Below are positions 37,611 to 47,578 of a DNA stretch of 61,738 bases, piece by piece. The translations under genes and the position numbers were made by a program. Each line of letters begins with the position of its first letter. Positions within the stretch are counted from its first letter, which is position 1. The stretch covers positions 1 through 61,738 of the forward strand of contig JAERRU010000007.1 of assembly GCA_016735295.1 (NCBI GenBank), in the 5' to 3' direction. Below the pieces are notes generated by a model. It had not been told where the DNA came from. It did no database searches and saw only the letters and a program-made list of their open reading frames with translations. The stretch comes from SAR324 cluster bacterium (GTDB lineage: Bacteria; SAR324; XYD2-FULL-50-16; JAERRU01).

Positions 37611-37650
37611 AATAATAACTAAATAATAACTAAATAATAACTAAATAATT
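37611..37650. repeat. 12-bp tandem repeat between flgI and the flgJ-like gene
   Basis: The unit AATAATAACTAA recurs about three and a half times just before the rod-binding gene, ending about 15 bp before its ATG. Copy-number change here could alter spacing of any translation signal. Confidence 0.9.
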
Positions 37651-37664
37651 ATAACTAATAGTCG

Positions 37665-38015
37665 ATGAATAATGATATAAACTTAGGTGCGTTTAGCCCT
37701 AGTATGCTAAAAATAAACTTAAATGAAGCTAAAGATAGTGCCATTGAGAAAAAACTTAGTCATATTAAAGAACAAAACAGCAAATTTAATGAATCACTAA
37801 AAAAAGCGGCAATGGAACTAGAGACCTTGCATATAAATGGTTTATTAAAGGAGCTAAGATCAGCTGAAAACAGCGAAGATGATTTGTTTGGTAATTCGTT
37901 AGCCCAAGAATTTTATAAAGGTATGCTTGATGAAGAATATGCTAGAATAATGGCAGAATCAAGCAGGTTTGGTTTAGCTAAAATGGTAGTTGAATTTAAC
38001 CAGAGAAAGGATTAG
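37665..38015 (+). CDS. flgJ: FlgJ-like rod-binding protein (single domain)
   Basis: A 116-residue protein matching the N-terminal rod-binding domain of FlgJ. The LETLHINGLLKELR and EFYKGMLDEEYARIMAESSRFGLA segments fit the family. The muramidase domain of enterobacterial FlgJ is absent, as usual in alphaproteobacteria where this short protein (once called CheL) helps rod assembly. Located after flgI, before flgM. Confidence 0.85.
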   Translation: MNNDINLGAFSPSMLKINLNEAKDSAIEKKLSHIKEQNSKFNESLKKAAMELETLHINGLLKELRSAENSEDDLFGNSLAQEFYKGMLDEEYARIMAESSRFGLAKMVVEFNQRKD

Positions 38016-38100
38016 AATGCATAGATATATAAAGAGATAAATTTATTTAATTTTCTGATGAGATTTCCGATAATAACTAATAAGATGATGGATTGTCTGA

Positions 38101-38460
38101 ATGGGGAACGGAATCTCTGTAGTATTTAAAATTTATACAATTGCTGAGATTATGGTAAAAATTGGGAGCGAACAAACTCCAAAACCTATAGAAGTAAAAG
38201 ACGAAAAACTAATCCTAAAAGATAAAGCTAACGCTAATGCTAAAGGAGGTATTGAACAAAATACTCAGCCAATAGCAAAAGATCGCATAATATCAAGCGA
38301 ATCAATAGCAGGGCTTCGTAAAGAACTAAAAGATGTGCCTGAAATTAATGAGGCACTCGTGCGAGAAGTTAAAGACCAAATAGAAAAGGGTGAATATCAA
38401 ATAGATGCTAAGGCGATAGCAGATAAAATGATAGAAAGCTCGTTAGCTGATGATCTTTAA
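38101..38460 (+). CDS. flgM: Anti-sigma-28 factor FlgM-like
   Basis: A 119-residue protein whose C-terminal 50 residues match FlgM: ELKDVPEINEALVREVKDQIEKGEYQIDAKAIADKMIES. FlgM binds FliA and blocks late flagellar genes until the hook is built. The N-terminal part is charged and likely disordered. The Met at 38152 may be the true start, giving a 102-residue protein closer to the family length; neither start has a good ribosome site. FliA was not found in the window. Confidence 0.8.
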   Translation: MGNGISVVFKIYTIAEIMVKIGSEQTPKPIEVKDEKLILKDKANANAKGGIEQNTQPIAKDRIISSESIAGLRKELKDVPEINEALVREVKDQIEKGEYQIDAKAIADKMIESSLADDL

Positions 38461-38502
38461 TAAATATATTTACTAGCTAGTTAATTCACATTTTATTTTT
38501 TT

Positions 38503-39051
38503 ATGACGCAGTTACAAAAAGGGAATTTTGTGGGCGATGTTTGTGATGAGCAGAGTGCAGACATGCTGTTAGGTAATTTAGCAGCCCAACTAGAGTTACA
38601 TAGGCATTTAAGGCTGGTATTAAGTAAAGAGATTAAATTACCGGCCAATTGTGAAATTAAAGAATTAGAAGAGCTTCAGCACCGAAAAATAGAAATAGCG
38701 ACCAAGCTATTTGATATAGAAATTGAACGCCAACAGCTGGTGCAAGATATAGTAAAACAATTGAAGCTACCACCAGATGAAGGGCAAACTATAACTTTAA
38801 AAAGTTTATTGCCTTATTTAACTGGTTCTTTATCTAAAAAATTAACTGGCTTACAAAGTGAATTAAAGGATTTGATAAAAGAAATTCAAGATTTAGGTCA
38901 TCAAACGGCAATAATTTCGCGAGCTAGGCTGGTAAGTTTACGAAATACTACAGTGCAATTAGATAAATGGATGTCTAATCATATTTTCTATTCTAAAAGC
39001 GGAGGGCTTACTAACACAGCCTATTCGCGTGTTTTGAGCCGACATATTTAG
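38503..39051 (+). CDS. flgN: FlgN-like flagellar export chaperone
   Basis: A 182-residue, mostly helical protein. Position right after flgM, the helix pattern with repeated leucines around LLGNLAAQLELHRHLRLVL and EELQHRKIEIATKLFDIEIERQQLV, and the size fit the FlgN family, which delivers FlgK and FlgL to the export gate. Sequence conservation in this family is low, so the call rests partly on context. Confidence 0.7.
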   Translation: MTQLQKGNFVGDVCDEQSADMLLGNLAAQLELHRHLRLVLSKEIKLPANCEIKELEELQHRKIEIATKLFDIEIERQQLVQDIVKQLKLPPDEGQTITLKSLLPYLTGSLSKKLTGLQSELKDLIKEIQDLGHQTAIISRARLVSLRNTTVQLDKWMSNHIFYSKSGGLTNTAYSRVLSRHI

Positions 39052-39205
39052 GCATAATAAATGGGGTTAATTTAACAAATTCTTCATAAAAGCTAAATAA
39101 TCTATTGAGCGGGTAATTTTATTTACTAGTTTATGGTTGAATCATAGCTTATCTTCTATTAAACTGCTTGGTTTTAACTCATAAAGTTTGTATTTAGAAT
39201 AAAGA

Positions 39206-40675
39206 ATGTCTGGGCTTGATATACATAACCAACCACTACATAAGCTACATAAGCAAAGGTTAGCTGGTGAAATTAGCACTGTAGAAATTACAGAGCACAT
39301 TTTAGATCGCATTAAAAAATTAGATAACCAGGTAAAAAGTTTTATCGTTACTTATCCCGAAGAAGCTCATCAAGCAGCCCAAAAAGCGGATGATAAGATT
39401 AAAAAAGGGGAACCAGTTGATTTAATAGAAGGCATGCCCTTAGCGATAAAAGATATTTTTAATGTAGAGGGCACTATCACCACTTGTGGCTCTAAAATAT
39501 TAGAAAACTACCGCTCTCCTTATGATGCTACTGTGGTAAAAAATCTAAAAAGGCATAATTTTTCTTTGGTAGGGAAAACCAATTTAGATGAATTTGCGAT
39601 GGGTTCTAATAATGAGAATTCAGCATTTTTCAAATCATATAATCCTTATAATCTAGATTGCGTTCCTGGCGGTTCTTCAGGTGGCTCAGCTGCGGCAGTG
39701 GCGGCAGGTTTTTGCTTAGGAGCTTTGGGAACTGATACAGGCGGCTCAATCAGACAGCCGGCCAGCTTTTGTGGGGTGGTGGGTATAAAACCTACTTATG
39801 GATTAGTTAGTCGTTATGGGATAGCGGCTTATGGCAGCTCTCTGGATCAAGCGGGCACATTAGCGAGCAATGTAAAAGATGCCACATTGCTACTGCAAAG
39901 AATAGCGGGTTATGACGAGCATGACCCTACTTCAATTAAATTACCAGTGGCTGATTTAAGCACTAATTTTGATCAAGATATTACTGGATTAAAGATAGGG
40001 GTGATAGATAATTTAGATCTTTCCTCTTGTTCAAAAGAGGTTAGAGAAAATTTTCAACAAACGCTAAAGTTGTTGAGCGATAAGGGAAAAGTTGAGATAA
40101 AAAAAATTAATATACCTATTATAGAGCACGCTACTGCGACCTATTATATTATAGCTATGGCTGAGGCTAGTTCTAATTTAGGAAGATATGATGGTATTAG
40201 ATATGGTTTTAGGGCTGAATCTGAAAATCTTACTGAGCTTTATAAAAAATCACGAGAGTTAGGTTTTGGTGATGAGGCTAAGTTTAGGATTTTGTTAGGA
40301 ACTTTCGTATTATCTGCTGGTTATTACGACGCCTATTATAAAAAGGCTCAAAAGGTGCAGATTTTACTACGTAAGCAGTTTAAACAAGCGTTTAATCAAG
40401 TGGACGCGGTGATCACGCCAGTTGCTCCAACTACTGCTTTTAAGGTTGGTGAAAATATAACTGACCCGTTAAAAATATATTTAACTGACGCTTTTACTGT
40501 TCCCGCTAATTTAACTGGTATTCCGGGGATGTCTTTACCGGCTGGTGTGGGGAATAATAATTTACCAATTGGAATTCAGTTATTAGCTGATCATGGAAAA
40601 GATGGTACTTTAGTTAAAGTAGGTGATTGGCTAGAAAGAAATATAGAGGGACCTACTGCTAATTTAGCGATCTAA
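39206..40675 (+). CDS. gatA: Glutamyl/aspartyl-tRNA amidotransferase subunit A
   Basis: A 489-residue amidase-signature enzyme. The Ser-cisSer-Lys triad is K82 (in LAIKDIF), S157 (in GGSSGGSAAAVAAG) and S181 (in TDTGGSIRQPAS), matching the GatA numbering. It releases ammonia from glutamine so that Glu-tRNA-Gln can be amidated by GatB. gatC and gatB are not beside it; pheS starts ten bases after it. The tRNA-Gln at 59.5 kb is a likely substrate. Confidence 0.96.
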   Translation: MSGLDIHNQPLHKLHKQRLAGEISTVEITEHILDRIKKLDNQVKSFIVTYPEEAHQAAQKADDKIKKGEPVDLIEGMPLAIKDIFNVEGTITTCGSKILENYRSPYDATVVKNLKRHNFSLVGKTNLDEFAMGSNNENSAFFKSYNPYNLDCVPGGSSGGSAAAVAAGFCLGALGTDTGGSIRQPASFCGVVGIKPTYGLVSRYGIAAYGSSLDQAGTLASNVKDATLLLQRIAGYDEHDPTSIKLPVADLSTNFDQDITGLKIGVIDNLDLSSCSKEVRENFQQTLKLLSDKGKVEIKKINIPIIEHATATYYIIAMAEASSNLGRYDGIRYGFRAESENLTELYKKSRELGFGDEAKFRILLGTFVLSAGYYDAYYKKAQKVQILLRKQFKQAFNQVDAVITPVAPTTAFKVGENITDPLKIYLTDAFTVPANLTGIPGMSLPAGVGNNNLPIGIQLLADHGKDGTLVKVGDWLERNIEGPTANLAI

Positions 40676-40685
40676 TTTTTAGAAT

Positions 40686-41729
40686 ATGGAAGAAGAGATA
40701 AAACAGCTTAAAAAATTTTTTCAAACTAGCTTTGCAAAGTGTAACTCATTAGCCGATTTAGATGGGTTGCAACAAAATTTTTTGGGTAGAAAAGGATTTT
40801 TAACCCTGCTATTTAAAAATCTTGTTAATTTGGACGTTAATTTAAGAGGAAAATATGGAAAGGGGCTTAACCAAGTCAAAAAATCATTTGCCGATTTATT
40901 AACTCAAAAAAAGCAAGAACTGGAAAGCAAGGGGCGTCAAGAGCAGATGAAAAGTGAATTTTATGATTTCACTTTACCCTCTCACCAAGACCCTTATGGT
41001 AGTTTACATCCTATTTCTCTGATTAGTTATGAGTTAGAAGATATCTTTAGTGCGATGGGATTTGAAATTATGGATGGTCCTCATATGGAGAGTGATTATT
41101 ATAATTTTGAAGCACTTAATTTTCCTATTGATCACCCAGCGCGCGATATGCAAGATACTTTTTATTTGGATAATAATCTTCTTTTACGCACGCAAACATC
41201 AGCTATTCAAATAAGAGCAATGGAAATGCATAAACCGCCTTTACGGGTGGTGGGGCCAGGAAAGGTTTTTCGAGCGGAAAGAGTAGACGCCAGCCATAGC
41301 CCAGTTTTTCATCAAATCGAAGGTATTATGGTGGATCGGCAGATAAGCGTGGCTAATATGATTTATTTTCTTAAGATGGTGCTAGGAAAGATATTTAAAG
41401 AAGAGGTTCAAACTAGGATAAGGCCGGGATATTTCCCGTTTGTTGAGCCAGGATTTGAAATGGAGATGAAATGTTTGATTTGTTCTGGTAAAGGATGTTC
41501 GGCGTGCAAGAATGCTGGCTGGGTAGAAATTTTAGGCTGTGGGTTAGTACACCCTAACGTGCTGGGAAAGGTGGGAGTTGATGCAAAGAGCTATTCAGGA
41601 TTTGCCTTTGGGGTGGGGATAGATAGACTAGCTATGATGAGATACAACATTGCTGATATTCGCTTGCTACACGGTGGTGATTTGAGGCTGGCTTATCAAT
41701 TTTCTATTCCTAGAGGTAACCATAAATAG
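40686..41729 (+). CDS. pheS: Phenylalanyl-tRNA synthetase alpha subunit
   Basis: A 347-residue class II synthetase subunit. An N-terminal coiled coil (about 1-90) is followed by the catalytic core with MDGPHMESDYYNFEALNFP, HPARDMQDTFYL, LRTQTSAIQIRAM and motif 3 FGVGIDRLAMMRY. A four-Cys zinc-like CLICSGKGCSACKNAGW insert is normal for the family. Overlaps nothing; pheT starts two bases after it. Confidence 0.98.
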   Translation: MEEEIKQLKKFFQTSFAKCNSLADLDGLQQNFLGRKGFLTLLFKNLVNLDVNLRGKYGKGLNQVKKSFADLLTQKKQELESKGRQEQMKSEFYDFTLPSHQDPYGSLHPISLISYELEDIFSAMGFEIMDGPHMESDYYNFEALNFPIDHPARDMQDTFYLDNNLLLRTQTSAIQIRAMEMHKPPLRVVGPGKVFRAERVDASHSPVFHQIEGIMVDRQISVANMIYFLKMVLGKIFKEEVQTRIRPGYFPFVEPGFEMEMKCLICSGKGCSACKNAGWVEILGCGLVHPNVLGKVGVDAKSYSGFAFGVGIDRLAMMRYNIADIRLLHGGDLRLAYQFSIPRGNHK

Positions 41730-41731
41730 CC

Positions 41732-44146
41732 ATGAAAATATCGTTAAATTGGGTAGGAGATTATATAAATTTAGGTAATACCAGTTTGCATGAAATTACT
41801 AATTTACTAACGCTAAGGGTGGCGGAAGTAGAAAGTAGTTATCAAACAGGTCAGCATCTAAAAGATTTGTTGGTCGCTCAAGTGATGAGCATCAAAACCC
41901 ATCATAACGCCGATAAGCTATCAATAGTAGAAGTGAGCTGGGGGGTGGATAAAGAGGTAGAATCAATTGTGTGTGGGGCGAATAATTTTAAAGTGGGAGA
42001 TAAAGTAGCTTACGCCCCCCTTGGTTGCCAATTACCGGGAGGAATAAAAATTAAATCAACCAAAATTAGAGGCGTGTTAAGCAAAGGAATGCTTTGCTCA
42101 GAGGCTGAGCTAGGCTTTTCTGATGAACATAAAGGAATTATGATATTGCCTAATAGCTTCACTTTGGGGGCTAGCTTGGCGAGTGGTTACCCCGATCAAG
42201 TTGATAGCATTTTGGAGATTGATAATAAATCAATCACACACAGACCAGATCTTTGGGGGCACTTTGGTTATGCTCGGGAATTGGCGAGCATTTTTAAATT
42301 ACCGCCGCCTCAGCTAAAAACTAATATAGATTGGTTGAGTCTTAAGGGGGGCGAGGCTCCTTTGATTAAGATTAATATTGAAGAAAAAAAGCAAGTATTA
42401 AAGCTAATTTGCCAAGGAGCAAGGGGTCTAAAGGTTGCTTTAAGCCCTGAAATAATTAGGCATAGGCTTTACCGGACTGGGCTGAGAGCGATTAATAATT
42501 TGGTTGATGTAACTAATTATGTAATGCTTGATTTAGGGCAGCCGATGCATGTTTTTGATGTGGATAAGATTAAATCTAAACAATTAACCATTAAATTTGC
42601 TAATAATAATGAAAAATTTATTAGTCTTTACGACAAAGAATATAAGCTTACCGATAAAGAGCTAACATTTTATGAACAGAGCACGCCCATGGCTATTTGT
42701 GGGGTTATTGGCGGGTTAAATAGTGGAATTGATCAAAATACTAAACAAATATTTTTAGAAGCTGGTAATTGGAAGGCTAGCTTGGTACGAAAAACTTCTA
42801 TTAGGCTTGGCACAAGAACTGAGGCGGTGCAAAGGTATGAAAAAACTATTGATCCTGAGCTTACCCTATTTGCGATAGACAAAGCTTGGTCAATATTATC
42901 GGCTACTTGCCCTGATATGAAGCGAGCTGGTGGGCTTTTTTATTACGACCAGCATTATTTTTCCTCTATCAAAATTGATTATCGCCCTGAGTTGGCCAAT
43001 CGATTGCTAGGAATTAATATAGATGATGACACTCAAGCTGATATTTTACAAAGACTAGGCTTTAAAATTAAGGTCATAAAAAATGATAAATCTACTGCTT
43101 GGCAGGTGTTAGTGCCTAGTTGGAGAGCTACTAGAGACGTTAGTATTCCTGAGGATTTAGTTGAAGAGGTGGGTAGAATTTTTGGGTATGATAAAATAAT
43201 TCCGCAAGCCCCTTTATTTCCTATAGATAGCCCTAGGTTCAATCACCAGCGGTTGATAGAAAGAAAGCTTAAAGCTACGCTAGTTAGCCGGGGGTTTCAC
43301 GAAATAATCAACTATCCCTTAACTAGCGGTGATGTGGAGAAATTACTTGGGGCCACTAATCAAAAATCAATTAAAATATTAAATCCAGCTTTATCTGATC
43401 AAGACCGGCTTCAATCTAGCGTTTGGCCTCATTTTTTAACATCAATTGGGGAAAATCAAAAAAATATTGAAACTTTTAGACAATTTGAGCTGAGTAAAAT
43501 ATACTTGCAAACGGCAAAACAAGCTCAAGAAATAAGAAAGTTAGCACTAGCTTTCGTGCCGCCAGTTAAGCAAAGTTATCAAACATCTTTTTGTCAATTC
43601 AAGGAAGATTTGCTATCACTTAGTTTGAGTATGCCCTATGGCATATGGGAACTGAAAGAGTCAAAGAATGATTTTATTTTTGCTCACCCTCTATTGCAAG
43701 CAGATATTTATTGCCAAGAGGTTCAAGTAGGAAAAGTATTTCAGTTAAATCCTGCAGTGCACGACGAGTTTGCTATATTAAAGCGAACATTTTTAGCAGA
43801 AATTGATCTTGAGCCACTTTTTGCGTTAAAAACATTAACTTACCGCCATACTAGATTTTCTAAATTTCCGCCTGTGTATTTTGATATATCTTTAGTGGTA
43901 AGTGCTAATTATTTTTATCAGGACTTAGTGACTAAAATAAAAGAGATAAACCCTAAAAAAATAGTAGCGATTAAATTTTTAGATAGTTACCCCATCGAAA
44001 ATAGCAACCAAATATCCTTAACCTTACGAATAGTATTTCAATCTTTTGATCGAACTTTAGATTCAACCGAAATCAAAAAATTGCAAGATAAAGTAATCTC
44101 AGCATTAGAAAAACAGCAGATATTTCTTAAAAAAATGCCCTTGTGA
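41732..44146 (+). CDS. pheT: Phenylalanyl-tRNA synthetase beta subunit
   Basis: An 804-residue PheT with the N-terminal OB-fold tRNA-binding domain (LLVAQVMSIKTHHNADKLSIVEV), the B3/B4 editing region, B5 domain and the C-terminal FDX-ACB domain (RHTRFSKFPPVYFDISLVV). Length is standard. It pairs with PheS in the alpha2-beta2 enzyme. Its TGA overlaps the GTG of ispE by four bases (GTGA). Confidence 0.98.
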   Translation: MKISLNWVGDYINLGNTSLHEITNLLTLRVAEVESSYQTGQHLKDLLVAQVMSIKTHHNADKLSIVEVSWGVDKEVESIVCGANNFKVGDKVAYAPLGCQLPGGIKIKSTKIRGVLSKGMLCSEAELGFSDEHKGIMILPNSFTLGASLASGYPDQVDSILEIDNKSITHRPDLWGHFGYARELASIFKLPPPQLKTNIDWLSLKGGEAPLIKINIEEKKQVLKLICQGARGLKVALSPEIIRHRLYRTGLRAINNLVDVTNYVMLDLGQPMHVFDVDKIKSKQLTIKFANNNEKFISLYDKEYKLTDKELTFYEQSTPMAICGVIGGLNSGIDQNTKQIFLEAGNWKASLVRKTSIRLGTRTEAVQRYEKTIDPELTLFAIDKAWSILSATCPDMKRAGGLFYYDQHYFSSIKIDYRPELANRLLGINIDDDTQADILQRLGFKIKVIKNDKSTAWQVLVPSWRATRDVSIPEDLVEEVGRIFGYDKIIPQAPLFPIDSPRFNHQRLIERKLKATLVSRGFHEIINYPLTSGDVEKLLGATNQKSIKILNPALSDQDRLQSSVWPHFLTSIGENQKNIETFRQFELSKIYLQTAKQAQEIRKLALAFVPPVKQSYQTSFCQFKEDLLSLSLSMPYGIWELKESKNDFIFAHPLLQADIYCQEVQVGKVFQLNPAVHDEFAILKRTFLAEIDLEPLFALKTLTYRHTRFSKFPPVYFDISLVVSANYFYQDLVTKIKEINPKKIVAIKFLDSYPIENSNQISLTLRIVFQSFDRTLDSTEIKKLQDKVISALEKQQIFLKKMPL

Positions 44147-45024
44147 GCAAAAATTTTATTATTAAAAACTGCTACAGCATCTATACCCCCGCGAAAGTTA
44201 ATTTTAGATTACAAATTATAAAAAAACTTGATAATGGGTTCCATCAACTAAAGATGGATATGATTCCGATAGATTTAACCGATCAACTAGTAATCATGCC
44301 CGCAAAAAATGAACAATGGCAGCTAGATAGCACTAAAGCCCGTCAGGCTATCCAAAAGATGTTAGAGCAGTTATCGCAAGATTTAAATTTACGCTTTAAG
44401 ATTAATTTTAGATTAGTAAAAATGATTCCTCACGAAGCGGGATTAGGGGGAACTAGCGGTAATTTAGCTGGTATGGGGCGTCTTTTAATGAAATTGCTTC
44501 ATCTCGAGGACAGCAAAAAAATAATAAAAAAAACACTTCTCTCCTTAGGAAAGGACGTAGCTTTTTTTCTTGATCCTATGGCATCTATAGCGACAAATAT
44601 GGGGGATGAACTTACTAAAATAACAGATTTTCCGCCCAATTTGCCCTTATTGATTGTAAAACCTAAATTTGGTATATCCACAAAAAAGGCCTACCTCACG
44701 GCTGTGCCTGATGATAATCAAAAATGGAACGATTTTAACCTAAAAACTATTTCTCATTTACCACCCACCATTAATAATTTTTGGCATAGCAGGTTACCTT
44801 TTTTTGATGAATTAGCTAGTTATCGTCAAATCTTGCTTAAATTTCCAGCCATAAAAAATGTATTTTTGACAGGTAGCGGAAGCACCTTAGTGGCTGTATT
44901 TGGTGAAGATAGAGCCCGAGACTTATTTTTTAATAATACAGCAAAGATGATAGATTGGGGAACATTCTACCAAGTTAATAGTTTAAGGAGCTATAAATAT
45001 CAAATATCTACCTATCCTAGCTAG
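44143..45024 (+). CDS. ispE: 4-diphosphocytidyl-2-C-methyl-D-erythritol kinase
   Basis: A 293-residue GHMP kinase. The signatures are YTPAKVNFRLQI near residue 14, IPHEAGLGGTSGN with the phosphate loop, LGKDVAFFL, and LTGSGSTL near the C-terminus. It phosphorylates CDP-methylerythritol in the MEP isoprenoid pathway. The phosphate loop is GLGGTSGN rather than the common GLGGGSSD, so the family call is good but slightly divergent. It starts with a GTG that overlaps the pheT stop codon (GTGA), indicating translational coupling. Confidence 0.88.
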   Translation: MSKNFIIKNCYSIYTPAKVNFRLQIIKKLDNGFHQLKMDMIPIDLTDQLVIMPAKNEQWQLDSTKARQAIQKMLEQLSQDLNLRFKINFRLVKMIPHEAGLGGTSGNLAGMGRLLMKLLHLEDSKKIIKKTLLSLGKDVAFFLDPMASIATNMGDELTKITDFPPNLPLLIVKPKFGISTKKAYLTAVPDDNQKWNDFNLKTISHLPPTINNFWHSRLPFFDELASYRQILLKFPAIKNVFLTGSGSTLVAVFGEDRARDLFFNNTAKMIDWGTFYQVNSLRSYKYQISTYPS

Positions 45025-45054
45025 GCTAATAGGGCGGTAGATATCTTATTAGCC
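45024..45054. terminator. Inverted repeat after ispE, possible bidirectional terminator
   Basis: GGCTAATA and TATTAGCC form an 8-bp stem with a 15-base loop immediately after the ispE stop codon, between convergent ispE and the DegP-type gene. There is no T run next to it, so its terminator function is uncertain. Confidence 0.3.
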
Positions 45055-45149
45055 CAACAGCCTAAAGATATATAGATATTAAATATATACATATCCTAGG
45101 TATGAAAATATATGCTTGCTATGCGATGAAAATTACCGCTAGCTAGTTT

Positions 45150-46514
45150 TTACTCTAACTTAGCGGAGATTACTCTTTGGTTGCCATTACTATTTATTAA
45201 CAGCACAAACGAGATTTTAGCCTTAATTTTAGCCACCTCATCTTCAAATTGTCCCACTTTATGGATGATAGTATTATTGATTTTCAAAATCACATCACCC
45301 GCTTGTAAGTCTGCTTTAAATGGGCTATCAGGGGATATAGAAATCACTAGCACCCCTTTATCAACTTGAAGGTTATACTTTGCTTTTACCCCATGGTTCA
45401 CAGTAGCTAAGTCTAGCCCTAATCCTGATTCACTAGATCTTTTTGCTATTTTTAAATCATTTTCATCAAATTTACCTATCACAACCGACATTCTCATTTG
45501 TTTACCCTTTCTAATGATAGTTAATCTAACTTTAGTATTAGGAATAGTTTCTGCTACTGCCAATTGCAAATCATTGGTATCTTTAATAGCGATTTTATTA
45601 AAGGTAATTACGATATCTGATTCTTGCAAACCAGCTTTTTTTGCTGGAGAGTTAGGAAAAATTTCAGTTAAAATTACTCCACTTTGGCCATTTTTTAATT
45701 TTAAAGGCTCAACCAATTCGGGAGTAAGTTTTTGAATAGACACCCCCAACCAGCCTCTCACAACCTCTTTGCCCGTTTTTAGTTGTTTTATAATGTTAAG
45801 TGCCAAACTAGATGGAATGGCAAACCCTAGCCCTTGCCTATTTCCCACAATCGCTGTATTTATACCGATCACCTCTCCTAATTCATTAAATAATGGTCCA
45901 CCAGAATTACCAAAGGTTATGGCGGCGTCAGTTTGCAAAAATTGACCATAAGCAGCACCTGATAAAATATCTCTGCCCTTAGCACTAATTATTCCCACAG
46001 TAGCAGTTTGATCTAAGCCCAGTGGGTTGCCAATCGCTAAAACCCATTGGCCAACTTGAACTTTATCTGAGTCACCAAATTTAACCGCAGAAAATTTTTC
46101 ATCTTTGCTGCCAATCTTTAGTAAAGCCAAATCGGTTCTTTCATCAACACCGATAAGCTTTGCTTCAAATCTTCTGTTATCAGATAATATTACCTCAATA
46201 TGAGTGGCATTTTTTACTACATGATTGTTGGTAATAATTAATCCACTATTATCATAGAAAAACCCTGAGCCACTGCCACTGCTTTTTTCACTGCCCTTAC
46301 CATCAGGAGAGAAGAATTTAAAAAATGGATCATTAGTGTGGGGATTATCAGATGCACTCAAGGTAGTAGTTATATGCACTACCTTAGATTTTTCCGTTTT
46401 GATGATCTCTATGAAATTTGGCAGCCCAGCAGCAAAAATTAATTTACCACCTACCAACAATAGAGCCAAACACAATGTTCCACCTTTGACAGACTTTGCT
46501 AAATAATTTTTCAT
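45150..46514 (-). CDS. DegP/DegQ-type serine endoprotease with two PDZ domains
   Basis: A 454-residue HtrA protease. A signal peptide of about 29 residues leads to the trypsin-like domain with triad H98 (ITNNHVV), D128 (RTDLALL) and S204 (FGNSGGPL). The usual INPGNSGGP is ITFGNSGGP here. Two PDZ domains follow (about 260-340 and 365-450). It degrades or refolds misfolded periplasmic proteins. Plain naming as DegP, DegQ or DegS-like is not settled by sequence alone, though two PDZ domains exclude DegS. Confidence 0.93.
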   Translation of the reverse strand: MKNYLAKSVKGGTLCLALLLVGGKLIFAAGLPNFIEIIKTEKSKVVHITTTLSASDNPHTNDPFFKFFSPDGKGSEKSSGSGSGFFYDNSGLIITNNHVVKNATHIEVILSDNRRFEAKLIGVDERTDLALLKIGSKDEKFSAVKFGDSDKVQVGQWVLAIGNPLGLDQTATVGIISAKGRDILSGAAYGQFLQTDAAITFGNSGGPLFNELGEVIGINTAIVGNRQGLGFAIPSSLALNIIKQLKTGKEVVRGWLGVSIQKLTPELVEPLKLKNGQSGVILTEIFPNSPAKKAGLQESDIVITFNKIAIKDTNDLQLAVAETIPNTKVRLTIIRKGKQMRMSVVIGKFDENDLKIAKRSSESGLGLDLATVNHGVKAKYNLQVDKGVLVISISPDSPFKADLQAGDVILKINNTIIHKVGQFEDEVAKIKAKISFVLLINSNGNQRVISAKLE

Positions 46515-46616
46515 TTTTTGTTACTAACAAGTTTTTTATAAAAAAAATCACCAAGTAATTTAGTTAACGATTAATTAGACCAACTTTATCTAATATTTTT
46601 GATGCATACATAGTAA

Positions 46617-47336
46617 TTAACGTAAAATAGAAAAAATTCTATCCCACCTAATGCCCCCATTCATCACCCCTAACGATGGATCTAAAGAGAAATAAATTAA
46701 TTTTCCTCGCGCCCTTATATTATCCATAGATACATAACTCAGCCGAGCACCATTAATTCGCCAAAACCTCCCATCGTGAGAATCACGGCGGTTATCCCCC
46801 ATCACAAATAGCATACCTTTAGGCACCTTCTCTTTGTAAAATATATTTCGAGGCGGTAATAGTGTATTAAAATAAGTCTGATAACCAGATTCTGGTAGAC
46901 CATTAATATAAACTTTTTCACCAATTATCTCTATCGTATTTTCCTCTAAAGCAACCACACGCTTTATATAATCTACACATTTTGGTACATAATTGCTATC
47001 AACGAAAAATCCGATGAATAACGCCGAGATAGTATCCCAACCCCCATAAAAAGAAGAATTACAAATCTCTGGGTTAGCAGGATTGGGAAATATAACAATA
47101 TCACCTCGTTTAATATCTCCTTCCCACACCCTTTTTTTTGTGAAAGGGATGTGCAAACCATAAACATTCATATCGGCTATTATCTGATCTCCTACCTCAA
47201 TAGTAGGAATCATCGAGCCAGTGGGCACTCTAAAAGGGGCGTAAAACCATGTACGAATAATAAAAGCGGCAATAAAGGCAAATAATATAGCCTCTATCCA
47301 TTCGCGGATAGTTTTATTCTTTATTAATCTCTTCAT
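46617..47336 (-). CDS. lepB: Signal peptidase I
   Basis: A 239-residue protease anchored by one N-terminal helix (about 14-30). Catalytic Ser is S41 in VPTGSMIP and Lys near 125 in YIKRVVA; the conserved GDNRRDSHDGR box follows near 180. It removes signal peptides from exported proteins. A Cys-containing insert before the Lys (CNSSFYGG to KCVDYIKR) resembles the alphaproteobacterial form with two cysteines. The gene starts 103 bases upstream of the DegP-type gene on the same strand. Confidence 0.96.
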   Translation of the reverse strand: MKRLIKNKTIREWIEAILFAFIAAFIIRTWFYAPFRVPTGSMIPTIEVGDQIIADMNVYGLHIPFTKKRVWEGDIKRGDIVIFPNPANPEICNSSFYGGWDTISALFIGFFVDSNYVPKCVDYIKRVVALEENTIEIIGEKVYINGLPESGYQTYFNTLLPPRNIFYKEKVPKGMLFVMGDNRRDSHDGRFWRINGARLSYVSMDNIRARGKLIYFSLDPSLGVMNGGIRWDRIFSILR

Positions 47337-47578
47337 TATTAATGTGCTATTATATGCTTAAAAATAGTTTAATATCTTCTTGCCCCACCTCTTAAAATCG
47401 GAGCAACATCTATTCCTATCAAAAAAACGCTCCCACCGCCACTATAAATTATTAATAATTATTATAAAATGAAAAGAGCTAAAGCCACCTATATTCAGAT
47501 ATTTGAGCGAAGGTTATTTGGTGGGATCAAAATTAATTTAGCATTAAGGCATCTGTAACCTTAGGTGAGGCGGCATCT

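Noticed and set aside
47469-47558. 29-residue plus-strand ORF between lepB and the aglK-like gene
   Set aside because: Too short to support, no ribosome site and no recognisable motif.
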